Positions 62,385 to 64,000 of a DNA stretch of 64,000 nt are shown one piece after another. The notes beneath the pieces were generated by a model. The model saw only the letters and a list, made by a program, of their open reading frames with translations, was not told the origin of the DNA and made no database searches. How positions within the stretch are numbered: the stretch's first letter is position 1; each line of letters starts with the position of its first letter. A program made the translations under genes and the position numbers. The DNA is from an uncultured Bryobacterales bacterium (GTDB lineage Bacteria > Acidobacteriota > Terriglobia > Bryobacterales > Bryobacteraceae): positions 16,552 through 80,551 of the forward strand of contig CALGAR010000132.1 in NCBI GenBank assembly GCA_937959285.1, in the 5' to 3' direction.

Positions 62385-62693
62385 ATGTACTGCGTAAAGT
62401 GCGGACGCGAGCTGCAGGAGACAGATCAATACTGCCCCCAGTGCGGACAGAAGCAGGGAGGAAGCCCTGCTCCTCCGAGAAGGCTGACTCGATCGATGGA
62501 TGAAAAGATGATCGCCGGCGTCTGCGCCGGGTTCGCACGCTATTTCAAGCTGGATGTGACGCTCATTCGGATCGCGTGGCTGGCAGCCATCGTCCTGGCG
62601 GGTACCGGGCTGCTGGCATACGTCATCTGTTGGATCGTCATGCCGAAGGAGTACGGGGCCGCCGCGGCATTGAGCCGGCCGGAAGCGCCTTAG
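62385..62693 (+). CDS. PspC-domain protein with N-terminal zinc ribbon
   Basis: 102 residues. Two CxxC pairs (MYCVKCGRELQ and YCPQCGQK) form an N-terminal zinc ribbon. A linker (SPAPPRRLTRSMDEK) leads to PspC: MIAGVCAGFARYFKLDVTLIRIAWLAAIVLAGTGLLAYVICWIVMP, with one or two membrane helices. PspC proteins act in membrane-stress signalling. The fused zinc ribbon is common in this short form. The 3' end overlaps the convergent ROK kinase by 4 bp. Confidence 0.92.
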   Translation: MYCVKCGRELQETDQYCPQCGQKQGGSPAPPRRLTRSMDEKMIAGVCAGFARYFKLDVTLIRIAWLAAIVLAGTGLLAYVICWIVMPKEYGAAAALSRPEAP

Positions 62694-63715
62694 ATAAGCC
62701 CGCTTTGGCGGGCTAGTTTGAGCGCTTCGATAGCAGCGCCCCGCGCCCCTGCGGTGTCGCCGTTCGGCATCACGTAGATAGGAATATCTGCCTGTTCTTC
62801 ACGCTGAGGGGGCATTCCCGCTCGGATTTCATCCAGGAACCAGCACTGAAACTCTTCCTTCGTCTCCAGCGCCCCGCCTCCAACGATCAGCGCTTCCGGA
62901 TCGAACGTGTTCACCATCTCATCAAAGAACAGTCCGAGCGCATGCGCCTGAACACGGAAGATTTCCCTGCACATCGGATCGCCCTGCTCGGCCAGCCCCC
63001 GCACCAGCTTAGCCGCTTTATCCAGATCGCCAGTCTTGCCAAGCTCATGGTCCGGGTACTTGGGCAGGAAATACGGAAGAAGCGATTTGCCGATCGCGGT
63101 CAGCGAGCATAAGGACTCCAGGTCGCCGATTCGGCCGCAGTTGCATTGCGGTGTCAATCCTTCGATCCCTCGAATGCTCTGATAAGGGATGAGGACATGG
63201 CCCAGTTCTCCGCCGAATCCCTTCCGGCCTTTAACGACGCCATTGTTGACGATGACGCCCCCGCCGAGCCCGGTACCAATCACGGCCGAAATGGACGTCG
63301 CCTGGTTGGCTGCCCCGAAGAGTGCGTAATGGCCCCAAAGAGCGCCGGCGTTTCCGTCGTTGAGGTATGTCACCGGCTTACCTGTCCGCCGGGCGACAGC
63401 TTCGCGGATATCGAATCCTGCCCAGTCGGGGTGTGCGAAGTTTGTCGATCCTCTCGCGCTCAGAACCCCCGCCGAACTCGCAGGCCCGGGGGTATCCAAA
63501 CCGATGACCACTACGTTGCTAAGCGTGAGTCCTACCGACTGGACGGCCATCTTTAGGCCGTCCTCGATCTGTTGAAGGCAGACTTGCGGTCCCTCTTTCG
63601 ACAGGGCGGGGTATTCGCACAGCCCTTCGATCAGAAACTTCTCCTGCCCGTTCAGCAGTGTGTAGTTGATTGCAGTTCCGCCTAAATCCACACCGGCGAC
63701 GACGTCCACAGCCAT
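62690..63715 (-). CDS. ROK-family sugar kinase
   Basis: 341 residues. The ATP phosphate motif is AGVDLGGTAINYTLL. The sugar-binding NDGNAGALWG, catalytic LNDGNAG Asp, and GTGLGGGVIVNNGVVKG are present, with GGELGHV (His173). The zinc loop reads CNCGRIGDLESLCS: Cys191 and Cys193 are kept but the third ligand of CxCGxxGCxE is Asp198. The ATG at 63715 has GAGGGA touching it, which is too close to be a good ribosome site; a strong AAGGAGG lies 68 bp further upstream. The start is therefore uncertain (see findings). Expected role: phosphorylation of glucose, another hexose or an amino sugar. Confidence 0.92.
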   Translation of the reverse strand: MAVDVVAGVDLGGTAINYTLLNGQEKFLIEGLCEYPALSKEGPQVCLQQIEDGLKMAVQSVGLTLSNVVVIGLDTPGPASSAGVLSARGSTNFAHPDWAGFDIREAVARRTGKPVTYLNDGNAGALWGHYALFGAANQATSISAVIGTGLGGGVIVNNGVVKGRKGFGGELGHVLIPYQSIRGIEGLTPQCNCGRIGDLESLCSLTAIGKSLLPYFLPKYPDHELGKTGDLDKAAKLVRGLAEQGDPMCREIFRVQAHALGLFFDEMVNTFDPEALIVGGGALETKEEFQCWFLDEIRAGMPPQREEQADIPIYVMPNGDTAGARGAAIEALKLARQSGLI

Positions 63716-63774
63716 TCCCTCGAAGGTTGAGTTTTCCAGATTCTGACTACCAACGATAGCAGGCTGAGGCGCAT
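63682..63774 (-). CDS. Possible 30-residue upstream ORF overlapping the ROK kinase start
   Basis: ATG at 63774 is 7 bases after a near-perfect AAGGAGG (63789-63783). It encodes 30 residues (MRLSLLSLVVRIWKTQPSRE...) with four Trp codons and ends at TAG 63684-63682, out of frame with the kinase and overlapping its first codons. It could be a leader peptide, or a sign that the kinase really starts at a non-ATG codon (ATT 63778, in frame) just after the same ribosome site. Confidence 0.3.
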   Translation of the reverse strand: MRLSLLSLVVRIWKTQPSREWLWTSSPVWI

Positions 63775-63935
63775 CAATTCACCTCCTTGGGGCATCAGGA
63801 AGTTGCCGGGCTGGTTACGATTGGAACCTGTCAAACGTTAGAGTTGATGCTCGTTAATCCTTACGAGGACCCTTGCAAATGTTGCAGAAATCCAGCACAG
63901 TGAAGAGACCGTTTGGGCGAGCGAAAGGAGATGAG

Positions 63936-63995
63936 ATGAATGTCTCATGGCCCTCCTGGTCGGCGGTAAGCTCCGGAAGGCGACTTCCGGAGTAG
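63936..63995 (+). CDS. Possible 19-codon leader ORF at the right window edge
   Basis: AAAGGAG precedes ATG 63936 at good spacing. The product is MNVSWPSWSAVSSGRRLPE. Its stop lies just after the hairpin at 63971-63992. A second, longer frame (ATG 63947, MALLVGGKLRKATSG...) is open to the window end but has a poorer ribosome site. Either may be the true start of a gene that continues past the window. Confidence 0.3.
   Translation: MNVSWPSWSAVSSGRRLPE
63971..63992 (+). promoter_or_regulatory. 9-bp hairpin with GCGA tetraloop
   Basis: CTCCGGAAG (63971-63979) and CTTCCGGAG (63984-63992) pair perfectly across GCGA, a GNRA-type loop. It sits at the end of the leader-like ORF. No T-run is visible before the window ends, so terminator versus leader-regulatory element cannot be decided. 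Confidence 0.5.
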
Positions 63996-64000
63996 ACAGG

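Overview
The window looks like chromosomal DNA of an Acidobacteriota bacterium, most likely of the Solibacter/Bryobacter group. This is inferred from gene content: an Oar-like TonB receptor with an N-terminal carboxypeptidase-regulatory domain, several CxxCH 'planctomycete-type' cytochrome proteins paired with DUF1501 or DUF1552 proteins, DUF1080, DUF2934, and many secreted proteins. GC content is high throughout and genes are tightly packed. I see no tRNA, rRNA, CRISPR array, insertion sequence or phage module.

Layout. 1-3.3 kb: a metal-type efflux and two-component locus (partial TolC/CzcC-like protein, sensor kinase, response regulator). 3.3-8.7 kb: an exported peroxiredoxin, then two carboxymuconolactone-decarboxylase-fold proteins flanking a large TonB-dependent receptor. 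8.9-13.3 kb: carA-carB. 13.3-17 kb: a methyltransferase, a TIR-like protein with what looks like a P-loop-less NB-ARC remnant, and an IlvD/Edd sugar-acid dehydratase. 17-23.5 kb: small stress or structural genes (DUF2934, pentapeptide repeat, outer-membrane protein, DUF4142, a 59-residue basic protein), rsmG, a secreted protein of unknown function and dnaB. 23.7-30.6 kb: a complete RND tripartite efflux operon read leftward (TetR, adaptor, pump, TolC) with a recognisable promoter, three operator-like 14-mers and a terminator. 30.7-37.3 kb: a polyprenyl-phosphate sugar transferase, an orotate-phosphoribosyltransferase-like gene, an FG-GAP protein, an SRPBCC protein with a zinc alcohol dehydrogenase, and an SMP-30 lactonase.

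37.4-62.2 kb is dominated by exported catabolic modules. A DUF1592-type cytochrome overlaps a DUF1552 gene. A 1215-residue protein fuses a D-aminoacylase-like amidohydrolase to two leucine-rich-repeat modules and is translationally coupled to a gene for a third module. A sulfatase precedes a DUF1549/DUF1553 cytochrome plus DUF1501 pair. A leftward run of seven genes (cytochrome, DUF1501, DUF1080, zinc dehydrogenase, SDR, PfaD-like flavoprotein, DUF885 peptidase-like) follows. The window ends with a PspC/zinc-ribbon protein, a ROK sugar kinase with an ambiguous start, and a short leader-like ORF with a GNRA-loop hairpin at the right edge.

Taken together, the right half looks like machinery for taking apart complex, possibly sulfated, glycans or peptidoglycan-derived D-amino-acid compounds outside the cytoplasm, followed by sugar dehydrogenation and phosphorylation. 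That functional reading is inference from families and gene order. The most unusual items are the amidohydrolase-LRR fusion, the TIR/degenerate NB-ARC protein, and the solitary PfaD-like gene inside a sugar operon.
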